Below are positions 9,189 through 17,273 of a stretch of 35,406 nucleotides of DNA, piece by piece. The position numbers and the translations under genes were made by a program. Source of the DNA: Halieaceae bacterium (lineage in GTDB: Bacteria > Pseudomonadota > Gammaproteobacteria > Pseudomonadales > Halieaceae). The DNA lies in the NCBI GenBank assembly GCA_902518075.1, contig CABYEX010000015.1:1-35406 (forward strand), in the 5' to 3' direction. Positions within the stretch are counted from its first letter, which is position 1; every line of letters begins with the position of its first letter. The notes beneath the pieces were generated by a model that ran no database searches, was not told where the DNA came from, and worked only from the letters and a program-made list of their open reading frames with translations.

Positions 9189-10304
9189 ATGAGTGACTTG
9201 AAGCCGTTGCGCGTCGCCCATATCGAGTTGGGCGCGCACCTTTACGGCGGCGCCCAACAAGTGCTGTATCTGCTGGGGGAACTGTCCAAGACCGAAGTCC
9301 GCTCGGTGCTAATTTGCCCTGAGCACTCAGCGGTGGGTGAGGCGGCTCGGGCAGGTGGCATTGACGTTGAGGCTTTTCCGTACCGCGGCGATCTCGACTG
9401 GCGTGCGACAAAGCGTATCGGAGAGATACTGACCCGGCATCAGGTTGATCTGGTGCACGTGCATTCCCGGCGCGGCGCGGATATTTGGGGTGGGCTGGCG
9501 GCGCGCAAACTCGGTCTGCCCTGTGTCTTGTCTCGACGCGTCGATAACCGCGAGCGTGCTTGGGCAGTTGCGGCCAAATACCGGCTTTACGATCACGTGA
9601 TTGCGATTTCTGAAGGGATTCGCGATGTGCTGATTGCTGACGGGTTGCCGTCAGGCAAGGTGTCCTGCGTTCGCAGCGCGGTGGATTGGGAGCGTTTTCA
9701 GCAGCCCGCAGATAAAGCGGGTCTGGCGGCCCGATTTGATCTGCCTGAAGGCGCAACGGTGATCGGTATCGCCGCCCAGCTGATTCCGCGGAAGGGTCAC
9801 GACGTCTTGCTGGATGCGCTATCTGACTTGGTCGCAAGGTGCCCCAATTTGCAGGTTTTGGTGATGGGTAAGGGCCCATCGGAAGCACCGATCAGGGAGC
9901 AAATTCGCAACCTCGATCTGGGCCGGCATGTTCAGCTTGTGGGGTTTGTTGAGGATCTCGAGCACGTGTTGCCGAGTCTCGATTTTCTGGTGCATCCGGC
10001 GCGAACCGAAGGCCTGGGCGTGGTGTTACTGCAGGCCGCCTCTGCGGGTATCGCTGTGATCGCCTGTGATGCTGGCGGCATGCCAGAGGCCGTTATTGAT
10101 GAAGAGACAGGCTTGCTGGTGCCGCCGGGTGATGCAGGCGCGCTCACGACCGCCATCGAGCGTTTGTTGTCAGAGCCAGAGCGAGCAGAAGACTTTGGCG
10201 CCAAGGGGCGAGATCGCATGCTCGCTTCATTCTCAATCTCTGCGATGGCGCAGGGCAATATGAGTGTGTATCGCGCGGTGATGGCTGCGCGCTCCGAGGC
10301 CTAG
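9189..10304 (+). CDS. Glycosyltransferase family 4 (GT-B fold)
   Basis: A 371-residue cytoplasmic glycosyltransferase. The N-terminal acceptor domain has the Gly loop 'LYGGAQQVLYLL' (19-29). The C-terminal nucleotide-sugar domain contains 'GIAAQLIPRKGHDVLLDAL' and 'VHPARTEGLGVVLLQAAS'. The first Glu of the GT4 E-x7-E motif is E274, while the second position is Gln (Q282). Such proteins usually build lipopolysaccharide core or other surface glycans; donor and acceptor are unknown. The start ATG at 9189 lacks a clear ribosome site. It follows the aminotransferase by 50 bases and precedes pspB by 38 bases. Confidence 0.9.
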   Translation: MSDLKPLRVAHIELGAHLYGGAQQVLYLLGELSKTEVRSVLICPEHSAVGEAARAGGIDVEAFPYRGDLDWRATKRIGEILTRHQVDLVHVHSRRGADIWGGLAARKLGLPCVLSRRVDNRERAWAVAAKYRLYDHVIAISEGIRDVLIADGLPSGKVSCVRSAVDWERFQQPADKAGLAARFDLPEGATVIGIAAQLIPRKGHDVLLDALSDLVARCPNLQVLVMGKGPSEAPIREQIRNLDLGRHVQLVGFVEDLEHVLPSLDFLVHPARTEGLGVVLLQAASAGIAVIACDAGGMPEAVIDEETGLLVPPGDAGALTTAIERLLSEPERAEDFGAKGRDRMLASFSISAMAQGNMSVYRAVMAARSEA

Positions 10305-10342
10305 CGGCTACTCCCGCGGGCAGTGATCAACAGGGAGGGGAA

Positions 10343-10600
10343 ATGAACCCGTTTGAAATGTTATTCGTGCCCATGGTGCTGTTTATGGTGATCGTGGCAC
10401 CGACTTGGATTGTCATGCATTACCGCAGTGTGAACCGATCCAGTAGCCAGCTTAGTGAGGATGATCGGCAGTTACTGGAAGAGATGCTAGTGGCAGTGGA
10501 TCAAATGGCGGATCGCATCGAGTCGCTGGAATCCATACTCGATGCCGATCACCCGAACTGGCGCCAGGAGCGAGGCGGCCAGACCCAAGGGGAGGTGTAA
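10343..10600 (+). CDS. pspB: Envelope stress response membrane protein PspB
   Basis: An 85-residue protein with one N-terminal membrane helix ('MLFVPMVLFMVIVAPTWIVMHY') followed by a soluble acidic heptad-rich segment, the classic PspB layout. In enterobacteria PspB and PspC sense inner-membrane stress and relieve PspA inhibition of PspF. The ribosome site GGGAGGGG precedes the ATG, and the gene ends 2 bases before pspC. No pspA or pspF is in the window, so the partner of this pair is elsewhere or absent. Confidence 0.88.
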   Translation: MNPFEMLFVPMVLFMVIVAPTWIVMHYRSVNRSSSQLSEDDRQLLEEMLVAVDQMADRIESLESILDADHPNWRQERGGQTQGEV

Positions 10601-10602
10601 AG

Positions 10603-11061
10603 ATGTCCAATCGTCAGCGTAGTTTTGGTGAGAGCCGCCGTCGCGGTTGGGGTATGGGTCTCTATCTAAACCGCTCCGAGGGATGGATCGGCGGTGTGTG
10701 TGCCGGCCTTGCTGCGCACTGGGATGTGCCCAACTGGGTGGTCCGTTTAGCCGCGGTGGCGCTGTTGATGTTCACGGGCTCGCTTGCCTTTTGGCTCTAC
10801 GTGATTGCCTGGGTAGGGATTGCGCCCAAGGCGTCGCGATGGTCCGACCTTCCCGAGGAGGAGGTAGAGATCGACATGGAATACGACGAGGATCGTCATA
10901 CCTACCGCCGCAAGACCGTCTTCCGCTACACCGAAGCGCCGGCAGAGCGTGTTCGCAAGGCAAAAGAGCGGGTGGACAAGGCCGCCAGTCGCATCGAAGC
11001 CATGGAACGCTACGTGACGTCTCGGCAGTACGACTTGAATCGGGAATTCTCGAAGCTCTGA
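10603..11061 (+). CDS. pspC: PspC-domain inner-membrane stress sensor
   Basis: A 152-residue protein with the PspC core 'LYLNRSEGWIGGVCAGLAAHWDVPNWVVRLA' region (about 21-51), followed by a membrane segment around 49-72 and a charged C-terminal tail that looks coiled-coil (residues about 118-148, repeated Lys/Arg/Glu). The tail 'FRYTEAPAERVRKAKERVDKAASRIEAMERYVTS' region matches the PspC C-terminus of gammaproteobacteria. It is translated immediately after pspB (TAA-AG-ATG), so the two are surely one operon. It probably works with PspB as an inner-membrane stress sensor. Confidence 0.9.
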   Translation: MSNRQRSFGESRRRGWGMGLYLNRSEGWIGGVCAGLAAHWDVPNWVVRLAAVALLMFTGSLAFWLYVIAWVGIAPKASRWSDLPEEEVEIDMEYDEDRHTYRRKTVFRYTEAPAERVRKAKERVDKAASRIEAMERYVTSRQYDLNREFSKL

Positions 11062-11081
11062 GATCCGTTCATAATGGCAGG

Positions 11082-11870
11082 ATGCAGTTGCTGTTTTCTC
11101 ATGCCAACGGGTACCCGCCGGAATCCTATAGAGTATTGCTGACCAGCCTGAGTGAAAATCTAGGCGTTCCGGCCAGCACGCATGCCCACAGGCCACTGAT
11201 ATCGGATGAGCCACCCCCAACGTTTCTAACGTGGCAAACATATGCCTCCGACCTCATTGAGCGCATCGAGGGCGATAAGCGGGGCCCGGTATGGCTAATC
11301 GGCCATTCGATGGGAGCAGCCTCCGCGATGCTGGCTGCGGCCCGCAGGCCCGAACTTTTTGCCGGTATTGTCGCGCTCGACCCGGTTCTAGTGCCGACCC
11401 GCATCTGGTTTTGGGCCCGGGTGTTTTCTTTTTTCAAGCCCGACGCGGTGCCTATTGTGAAGCGCGCGCTTGCGCGACCGCATATGTTCGAGAGCTGTGA
11501 CGCAGCATTTGACTTCTATCGCGGCAAGAGAGTTTTTGCCGAAGTCAGCGACACAGTACTTATGGACTACGTAGCGGCAGGTCATATTACGCAGTCCGAT
11601 GGCAGCGTTACGCTGCGTCATACCGGTGCCTGGGAAGCCTGCATTTATCGATCTGTGCCTAGGATGACCGGTGCGCTTAAAGCGGTGGCGTGCCCAGTCT
11701 TGATCGTTGCGGGTGAATTCTCAGATGTATTGAATGCAGAAAGGCTCTCTTGGGCGAAAGCAATCAATCCGGCAATGGAAATCCAGTCTTTGGCGGGCGG
11801 GCACCTACTACCCCTGGAGGCGCCTGAGGCGTGCGCCAATGCCGCGGCGGATTTTATACGTAGGCACTAA
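11082..11870 (+). CDS. Alpha/beta-fold hydrolase
   Basis: A 262-residue serine hydrolase. It has the oxyanion segment 'FSHANGYPPESY' near the N-terminus, the nucleophile elbow 'GHSMG' with S76, a probable acid D215 in 'GEFSDVLN' and the catalytic His H241 in 'AGGHLLPLEAPE'. This is the esterase/lipase (MhpC-like) type. I chose ATG 11082, where family homology begins; the same frame stays open far upstream across pspC, but that part is a shadow. The ribosome site is poor (AGG touching the ATG), so the start is uncertain by a few codons. It lies 20 bases after pspC and may be read from the psp transcript. The substrate is unknown. Confidence 0.87.
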   Translation: MQLLFSHANGYPPESYRVLLTSLSENLGVPASTHAHRPLISDEPPPTFLTWQTYASDLIERIEGDKRGPVWLIGHSMGAASAMLAAARRPELFAGIVALDPVLVPTRIWFWARVFSFFKPDAVPIVKRALARPHMFESCDAAFDFYRGKRVFAEVSDTVLMDYVAAGHITQSDGSVTLRHTGAWEACIYRSVPRMTGALKAVACPVLIVAGEFSDVLNAERLSWAKAINPAMEIQSLAGGHLLPLEAPEACANAAADFIRRH

Positions 11871-11982
11871 TTCGGCACTAGGCGGTCCTGATGCGATGTG
11901 GCTACGCAATAGTGCGGTAGCGAATGACATCGAGTTGTGTGTAAGGTGTAACTCCGGCTTTAGGCAGACATGCCACCTCTGA

Positions 11983-14148
11983 ATGGACGCGATGAGTAAT
12001 AACCCGGTCACAACCCGATGGGCAGATCTCGACGGTCAGCTCTTCTTTCCTCGAGAGCTCAGCTGGCTCTCCTTCAATGCGCGCGTGCTGCAGGAAGCCC
12101 AAAATCCGGCGGTCCCGCTGATTGAGCGCGTGCGCTATCTGGGTATCTTCTCCAACAACCTCGACGAATTTTTCCGCGTTCGTGTGGCGGAAGTGCGCCG
12201 GCTTATCAGTGTCTCCAAAGGGCCACAGCGTCAAAGTGCGAAGGAGCTTTTGCAGTCGATTCAGAGGGAAGTGGTGTCGCTGCAAAAAAAATTCGATGCG
12301 ATCTACGCCTCTCTGATGAAAGAACTGCACCAACAGAGGATCTATCTCATTAACGAAGGGCAGCTTGACGAAGGGCAGGCGGCCTTTGTTCAGCAGTATT
12401 TCAGAGACACTGTCCTGCCAGAGCTCGAGCCCATCTTGCTCGAGGAAACGCTCGCGATCCCCAACCTCGCGGACGAATCGCTGTACCTCGCCGTTATGAT
12501 CCAAACGGCAGAGGTACAGCGCTTTGCTGTGCTGGAAGTGCCCTCAGAGCAGCTGGGTCGTTTTATTGAAATTCCCCGGCAGAAAGGTCGGCGTAGGGGT
12601 ACGGTCTACATCACTCTGGATAACGTGATTCGAGCCTGCCTGACACAGGTGTTCAGGGGTGTTTTTAAGCTGAAATCAGTCGAAGCCTACTGCTTCAAAT
12701 TCTCCAGAGACGCGGAATTGGAGCTCGATCCCTCCATCAACGAGAGCCTGATCGAGAAGATGGCTTCGAGTCTCAAGCAGCGGCGGCGAGCCGATGCGGT
12801 GCGGTTTGTTTATGACAAAACCATGCCGGAGGTGCTGTTAAATGCCCTTAGAAAAAGTTTTGGTTTTGGACGCTACGACAGCTTGATCCCCGGTGGCCGC
12901 TACCATAACTCCAAGGATTTTCTGTCTTTCCCTAATCCGGGGGGCAAGGCGCTGGAGTTCAAGCCGCACCCGCGCATTCACCTGCCGGAACTCGAGGAGC
13001 CGGCCAGTATTTTTGAGGTCATCAGAGAGCGGGATGTGCTGCTCTACTTCCCCTATCACTCCTTTGATTACCTTGTTGATGTGCTGAAAACCGCGGCGCT
13101 GGACCCCGAGGTGACTTCAATCAAGATCTGCCTGTATCGCACAGCCAAGAATTCGCGGGTGGTCGAGGCGCTGCTGAATGCACTACACAATGGCAAGCGC
13201 GTCACCGCAGTGGTGGAACTCGCTGCCCGATTCGACGAGCACGCCAATATCGAAATGGCGCACCGGCTGACCGAGGCTGGGGTGGAAGTGATCTTTGGCA
13301 TTCCCGGCTTGAAAGTGCACTGCAAGCTGTTCTCCATCGAGCGACGGGAGAAGAAAGGCGTCCGTTACTACAGCCATATCGGCACCGGTAATTTCAACGA
13401 GAAGACTGCGCTTCTTTATACCGATTTCTCTCTGCTGACCTCCGACCAGACGGTGGGTCGGGATGTGGCCGCGGTTTTTGAGTTCCTCAAATTCAACTAT
13501 CGGCTGCCCAAGTATGAAACGCTGCTGGTGTCGCCACACAGCTCCAGATCAGGGCTGGTCGAGCGTATCGATCGGGAGATCCACAATGCAAAGCAGGGTT
13601 ATCGCGCGATGATGACGCTGAAGTGCAATAACCTAGTGGATCGTCAATTGACTATGAAGCTTTATGAAGCGAGTCAGGCAGGCGTGGACATTCGTTTGAT
13701 TGTCAGAGGGATGTGCTCGTTGCTACCAGGAGTGAGCGGCGTATCGGACAATATCGAAGCCATCAGCATTATCGATCGATACCTTGAGCATCCTCGTGTG
13801 TATGTGTTCCATAACCGGGGAAAGCCTGAGTATCTGTTGGGGTCTGCGGACCTGATGACTCGCAATATCGACTATCGCGTGGAAGCGCTGTGCCCTATCA
13901 GTGACCCGGCGTTACAAAACCAGCTGCAGGACATTCTCGATCAACAGTGGCATGACAACACCAAAGCCAGAGTGCTGGATAAAAACCAGTTGAATGCACT
14001 GCGAGAGCGAGGCAAGACTACCCCCGTGTTGCAGGCGCAGGAGACTATCCACCGATATCTTTCTGGGGGAAAGAAGCCGCGGATACCTCGCTCGTTGATG
14101 AAGCAGGCGTCAAAGCGCCGTCGCGCAAGGTTAGCCGGACGGGAATAG
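11983..14148 (+). CDS. ppk: Polyphosphate kinase 1
   Basis: A 721-residue enzyme that reversibly transfers the gamma phosphate of ATP to inorganic polyphosphate. The N-terminal 'FPRELSWLSFNARVL' (22-36) and 'GIFSNNLDEFFRVR' (54-67) are PPK1 signatures. The two phospholipase-D-like domains carry H465 in 'SHIGTGNFNEKTALLYTDF' and H610 in 'VFHNRG', which appear to correspond to the two essential histidines of E. coli PPK. Length is normal. ATG 11983 is given; ATG 11992 is equally possible because neither has a strong ribosome site. The 112 bases upstream contain no gene. The 3' end overlaps the convergent WYL gene by 18 bases. No ppx exopolyphosphatase is next to it. Confidence 0.97.
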   Translation: MDAMSNNPVTTRWADLDGQLFFPRELSWLSFNARVLQEAQNPAVPLIERVRYLGIFSNNLDEFFRVRVAEVRRLISVSKGPQRQSAKELLQSIQREVVSLQKKFDAIYASLMKELHQQRIYLINEGQLDEGQAAFVQQYFRDTVLPELEPILLEETLAIPNLADESLYLAVMIQTAEVQRFAVLEVPSEQLGRFIEIPRQKGRRRGTVYITLDNVIRACLTQVFRGVFKLKSVEAYCFKFSRDAELELDPSINESLIEKMASSLKQRRRADAVRFVYDKTMPEVLLNALRKSFGFGRYDSLIPGGRYHNSKDFLSFPNPGGKALEFKPHPRIHLPELEEPASIFEVIRERDVLLYFPYHSFDYLVDVLKTAALDPEVTSIKICLYRTAKNSRVVEALLNALHNGKRVTAVVELAARFDEHANIEMAHRLTEAGVEVIFGIPGLKVHCKLFSIERREKKGVRYYSHIGTGNFNEKTALLYTDFSLLTSDQTVGRDVAAVFEFLKFNYRLPKYETLLVSPHSSRSGLVERIDREIHNAKQGYRAMMTLKCNNLVDRQLTMKLYEASQAGVDIRLIVRGMCSLLPGVSGVSDNIEAISIIDRYLEHPRVYVFHNRGKPEYLLGSADLMTRNIDYRVEALCPISDPALQNQLQDILDQQWHDNTKARVLDKNQLNALRERGKTTPVLQAQETIHRYLSGGKKPRIPRSLMKQASKRRRARLAGRE

Positions 14149-14991
14149 CCAGGCTTCAACGTCAGCCTGATTCAAGATCACAATTTGTTGCGCTCGCGGA
14201 TCCTTCATCATCTGTGTCGGGTTGAGACGCAGCAACTGCAATAAGTAGGGCAGTAGCTTTGCTCTAACCGACAGCTGCCATTTGCCATCGGTCATGCCGT
14301 AATCGTGGGCCACCACCACCCGCTGATCTGCAGTGAGGCGAGGGTCAGGTGCAATCTCAATGGTCACCAGCGTATGCCAATCTTCATCTGATGCGCCGGT
14401 GTGATCAGACGCATCCAGCACCTCCGGTTCACCGCGAAATCGACTGAGGACAAAATCGCGGTAGTCCTGATTTTTTTCGCACCATCCCCTGACATGCCAG
14501 CGCAGACCCGTCCACACCAGTGTGTGTGGCACGATGATGCGTCCTTCGCGATTAGGTTGATTCAACGAAACGTAATCGACCTCTACCCTGAGGTGATCCT
14601 TCGCCGCGAGAATCAGAGGTCGTAGAATGGGCGGCGGAACTTGCCGCGTCGGTACGGAGAGGACCTCGGTTGCAGTGAGGGTGTCGGGTAGCTGCCCGAG
14701 AATTAGCTGCATCTCGCTGCCGCCAGCCAGAATGTCGAGATACTCCTCGGTTTTTCCTTGAGTGACTGATGGCGTAAAAGTGGCGCTGGGGCGGTAGCCC
14801 TTTGCGGTGCCATCGTATTCGAGGTTGCCGGGGCCGATCGAGCGCTTGTAGTTGTTGATATCTTTGCTGGCCTGCTGGCGACCGATTCCGAAGACCTCGC
14901 AGAGGTGCCGGGTGGTCAGCCTGCCTTCCCACAGCGCGATGATCTCGATAAAGCGATATCTCAGCAGTTGTTCCCAGCGGGTTGCGCTCAT
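14131..14991 (-). CDS. WYL-domain transcriptional regulator, BrxR/CapW-like layout
   Basis: A 286-residue protein: N-terminal winged helix-turn-helix (about 1-70, 'HLCEVFGIGRQQASKDINNYKR'), WYL domain (about 125-190) and a C-terminal WCX-like region (about 200-286). The WYL signature is degenerate, W165-H-V in 'GLRWHVRGWCEKNQDYRDFVLSRF'; this 'WHVR..C.....FRDFVLSR' pattern is the one I associate with the BrxR/CapW group of repressors that guard BREX and CBASS defence operons. No defence gene is adjacent here, so it may control a dispersed target or house-keeping genes. The ATG at 14991 has only a weak GAGAA ribosome site. The target and ligand are unknown. Confidence 0.85.
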   Translation of the reverse strand: MSATRWEQLLRYRFIEIIALWEGRLTTRHLCEVFGIGRQQASKDINNYKRSIGPGNLEYDGTAKGYRPSATFTPSVTQGKTEEYLDILAGGSEMQLILGQLPDTLTATEVLSVPTRQVPPPILRPLILAAKDHLRVEVDYVSLNQPNREGRIIVPHTLVWTGLRWHVRGWCEKNQDYRDFVLSRFRGEPEVLDASDHTGASDEDWHTLVTIEIAPDPRLTADQRVVVAHDYGMTDGKWQLSVRAKLLPYLLQLLRLNPTQMMKDPRAQQIVILNQADVEAWLFPSG

Positions 14992-15086
14992 TCTCTAGAT
15001 TCTCTTGCTCGCACGTCGTCCAGATTCGGGCTCGCGCTTCCCAGATACTGTAGCCTTGATTTTGCCGGCATTGAAGGTCGAGCCGG

Positions 15087-16295
15087 CTAGATTGCCGCCC
15101 GCGCGCTGTGGTTTCGCCAGTGGACTAACCAGAGCCCTAAAAAGGCCAGCATCGTGCACCCAAGCATGATCACGGCGGGCTCGAGGAGGCGGCCCTTATA
15201 TAGTAGACCCGCCACAGCACCCACCGCAGAGGCTAGAAGGGCATGGGTAGATCCGTATACGGCCGACGCGGAGCCTGCTCTGTGTGCGAAGAGCGAAATA
15301 GCGCCCATGGAGGCGTTTGACGCAGTGAGCCCCACGCCCAGGAAAAGAGTCGAAGACAGTGCGGCCATGCCATAGAGGTAATCGCTGGCCTTGTCGGAGA
15401 GGAGCACAATTATGACTGCAGAGAGCAAGCTGATCGACAGTCCGGCTTTAAGGGTTTGATTCATGCCGAACCGCATCACCAGGCGCGCATTGATTAGGCT
15501 GCCGGTCATGAAGCCGAAAACCGTCAGTGCGAAGGCATAACCGAACAGAGAGGTCGGTATGTTGAAAACATCGGGGAGAAAAAACGACACCGTCGATAAA
15601 TATACAAATAGCGCTGCAAAGGAGAAGGAGCCCGCAACTTGGTAACCGAGAAAGCTGTGTTGGCGTAGCATCTCCGAAAAGGAACGGATTACCGTAAGCA
15701 AGGTGAGCCGCTCGCCACTGCTGTTGGAGGTGGTCGCTGGGAGACGGCTCAAGGCGACCAGAACCAGTCCGGCAAAGACTGCCAGCGCAATGAACACTGC
15801 AGGCCAGTCAGCGAATTGCAGTATCAGGGCGCCAATGCTGGGCGCGACCATAGGGATGATGGCCATTGCCGCAGACAGCGTCGACATGACCTGCGCGGCA
15901 CGATTGCCCTCGTATCGATCCCGCACGATAGCGCGCGCTATAACGGGTCCGCTGGCGGCTGCCATGCCTTGCAGGCCTCTCATGGCCCACATAAAGCCCA
16001 TGTCGTTTGCTAAGGCGCATAGTATTGAGGTCATCAGGAACAGGAGAGTACCTGCCCTCACCACCGGGATGCGGCCAAAGCGGTCGGAAAGCGGGCCAAA
16101 AACAAGCTGCCCTAGTGCCAATCCCACCATAAAGATACTGAGCGTGAGTTGACCATCGGACGTCGTCCCGCCCAAATCCACGATCATGTAGGGGATGGCG
16201 GGTAAATAGAGGTCGGTGGCGATGGCGGCGTAGGCCACCAGGCTCACCAGCGTGATGTAGGTGAGTGCTTCCCTGGAACGCGGAGGGGACGTCAA
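15087..16295 (-). CDS. Bcr/CflA-family MFS multidrug efflux transporter
   Basis: A proton-driven drug exporter with 12 predicted membrane helices. Family marks are 'ATDLYLPAIPYM' in the first helix region, 'GQLVFGPLSDRFGRIPVV' (the MFS loop 2-3 motif) and 'RGLQGMAAASGPVIARAIVRD' in helix 4-5. I prefer the TTG whose first base is 16295, because it overlaps the TGA stop of the upstream gene (bases 16292-16294), a usual arrangement for translational coupling. A longer TTG start at 16331 would add 12 residues lying wholly inside the upstream gene. The product is 402 residues with the preferred start. Confidence 0.9.
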   Translation of the reverse strand: MTSPPRSREALTYITLVSLVAYAAIATDLYLPAIPYMIVDLGGTTSDGQLTLSIFMVGLALGQLVFGPLSDRFGRIPVVRAGTLLFLMTSILCALANDMGFMWAMRGLQGMAAASGPVIARAIVRDRYEGNRAAQVMSTLSAAMAIIPMVAPSIGALILQFADWPAVFIALAVFAGLVLVALSRLPATTSNSSGERLTLLTVIRSFSEMLRQHSFLGYQVAGSFSFAALFVYLSTVSFFLPDVFNIPTSLFGYAFALTVFGFMTGSLINARLVMRFGMNQTLKAGLSISLLSAVIIVLLSDKASDYLYGMAALSSTLFLGVGLTASNASMGAISLFAHRAGSASAVYGSTHALLASAVGAVAGLLYKGRLLEPAVIMLGCTMLAFLGLWLVHWRNHSARAAI

Positions 16296-16645
16296 TTCAG
16301 TGTCGCAGCCTGCAGCTCCACCACGGGGCAACTCTCGGGGACGAAAAACTGACCGTTCTCGGCATCCATGACGTCAAGGCCGATTGCCTTGTTGTTGGAA
16401 AAGAGGGCAACCCGCATTACGTAGGTGGTGTGCTGGTTCTTCATCTCCATTAACTGGAAAAACTGCACCTCAGCACCTTCATCGTTAGCGGCCTGACTAG
16501 CCACCTGCTCCATGTAGGTTTTCGCCTGATTGGCTTCCATTGGTGTGAGCGGTTTTTCAAGAATCGCATTTAGCATTGCGCTCACGGATGCTTGGTTATC
16601 GTCCGCGAGCAATGTCGCGTTAACCACGGTATTCAACTCAGACAT
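16292..16645 (-). CDS. Conserved-looking small protein of unknown function
   Basis: A 117-residue acidic soluble protein without signal peptide or membrane segment. I do not recognise a family. It has a helical N-terminal half rich in Gln/Asn/Ala and a beta-rich C-terminal half ('HTTYVMRVALFSNNKAIGLDVMDAENGQFFVPE'). The start is well supported: ATG at 16645 with GGGGGA about 5 bases upstream. The stop overlaps the TTG start of the Bcr/CflA pump, so the two genes are probably one operon. Confidence 0.75.
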   Translation of the reverse strand: MSELNTVVNATLLADDNQASVSAMLNAILEKPLTPMEANQAKTYMEQVASQAANDEGAEVQFFQLMEMKNQHTTYVMRVALFSNNKAIGLDVMDAENGQFFVPESCPVVELQAATLN

Positions 16646-16848
16646 TGTTCCCCCAGAACCAAGTTGCCTGTTGAAAGGGGGCGAGAGTCTAGCACAGCCA
16701 ACTTCGAGCCCTGCAAGCTTTTCCTCCGAGCTCCCATATGCGTTGGTGAGAGATTACTTTAAGTCTATCGCCTAACGTTTTTCTTCATTCTGCAGGTCGC
16801 CCCGAAATGCTCTTGTGGTGTGTTTTGTCAGCGTGTTCTGAGACTTGC

Positions 16849-16877
16849 TTGACCTTTTTCGGCGAGAAACCTAAGCT
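16849..16877 (+). promoter_or_regulatory. Sigma-70 promoter of tRNA-Arg
   Basis: TTGACC (16849-16854) and TAAGCT (16872-16877) are separated by exactly 17 bases. They lie just upstream of the tRNA, whose first base is 16886. The sequence between the -10 box and the tRNA is GC-rich (TCGCGCC), like the discriminators of stringently controlled stable-RNA promoters. Confidence 0.65.
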
Positions 16878-16885
16878 TCGCGCCT

Positions 16886-16962
16886 CCGCCCGTAGCTCAG
16901 CTGGATAGAGCACCAGGCTTCGAACCTGGGTGTCGGGAGTTCGAATCTCTCCGGGCGGGCCA
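16886..16962 (+). tRNA. tRNA-Arg (anticodon TCG)
   Basis: A 77-base cloverleaf with encoded CCA. The acceptor stem CCGCCCG (16886-16892) pairs with CGGGCGG (16952-16958), followed by discriminator G and CCA. The D arm is GCTC...GAGC. The anticodon stem CCAGG/CCTGG closes the 7-base loop CTTCGAA, giving anticodon TCG, which reads CGA (Arg). The T arm is GGGAG-TTCGAAT-CTCTC with one G-T pair. All stems close. The gene stands alone. Confidence 0.96.
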
Positions 16963-17273
16963 CACACGAAAGCACCCGCTGATGAGGACTTTTTTTTGTG
17001 TGGGGTTGATCTCAAGGGTGTGAACCCCCTAGTTCTAGCCGAGACGCGTCAGCGTCGATACCAGCGAGGCGTAACCGAAGCTCATCTCTCCGGACGGGGA
17101 ATACAGCGCAAGCGCCTTTCTTGGGTGATACTAGGCTTGTGGGCTGTGAAATTCGAACCTTGCAGCTCGAACCAGGCCCTAAAAGAGCCCATATCTTGGT
17201 TTGTATCTTTTTGATAGGTCCGTGAGTGTCGTTGATGTTCGAGATGCAACATCTGTACCAACAGGAAAGATAG
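16963..17273. other. Non-coding stretch after tRNA-Arg, with imperfect tRNA 3'-end copy
   Basis: These 311 bases contain no convincing gene on either strand. They hold the weak terminator near 16990. At 17084-17098 is a 15-base sequence that matches the tRNA T-arm/acceptor 3' end (16945-16959) at 14 of 15 positions (ATCTCTCCGG then A instead of G, then CGGG). This could be a remnant of an integration target duplication, or chance. No integrase is present. Confidence 0.45.
16970..16997 (+). terminator. Possible terminator of the tRNA-Arg transcript
   Basis: Just after the tRNA comes GAAAGCACCCGCTGATG and then a run of eight T (16990-16997). The left arm looks like the common tRNA terminator AAAGCACCCGCT, but the expected right arm is missing; only AAAG/CTTT and a weak inner stem can pair. 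It may be a decayed terminator that relies mostly on the T-run. Confidence 0.4.

Noticed and set aside
9187..9888. A 233-codon open frame on the minus strand
   Set aside because: It lies fully opposite the GT4 gene, is rich in Arg and Pro as expected for antisense of GC-rich codons, and shows no family resemblance.
10647..11081. Upstream extension of the hydrolase gene in the same frame
   Set aside because: It overlaps pspC in another frame and codes for an Arg-rich, featureless sequence; hydrolase homology starts only at 11082.
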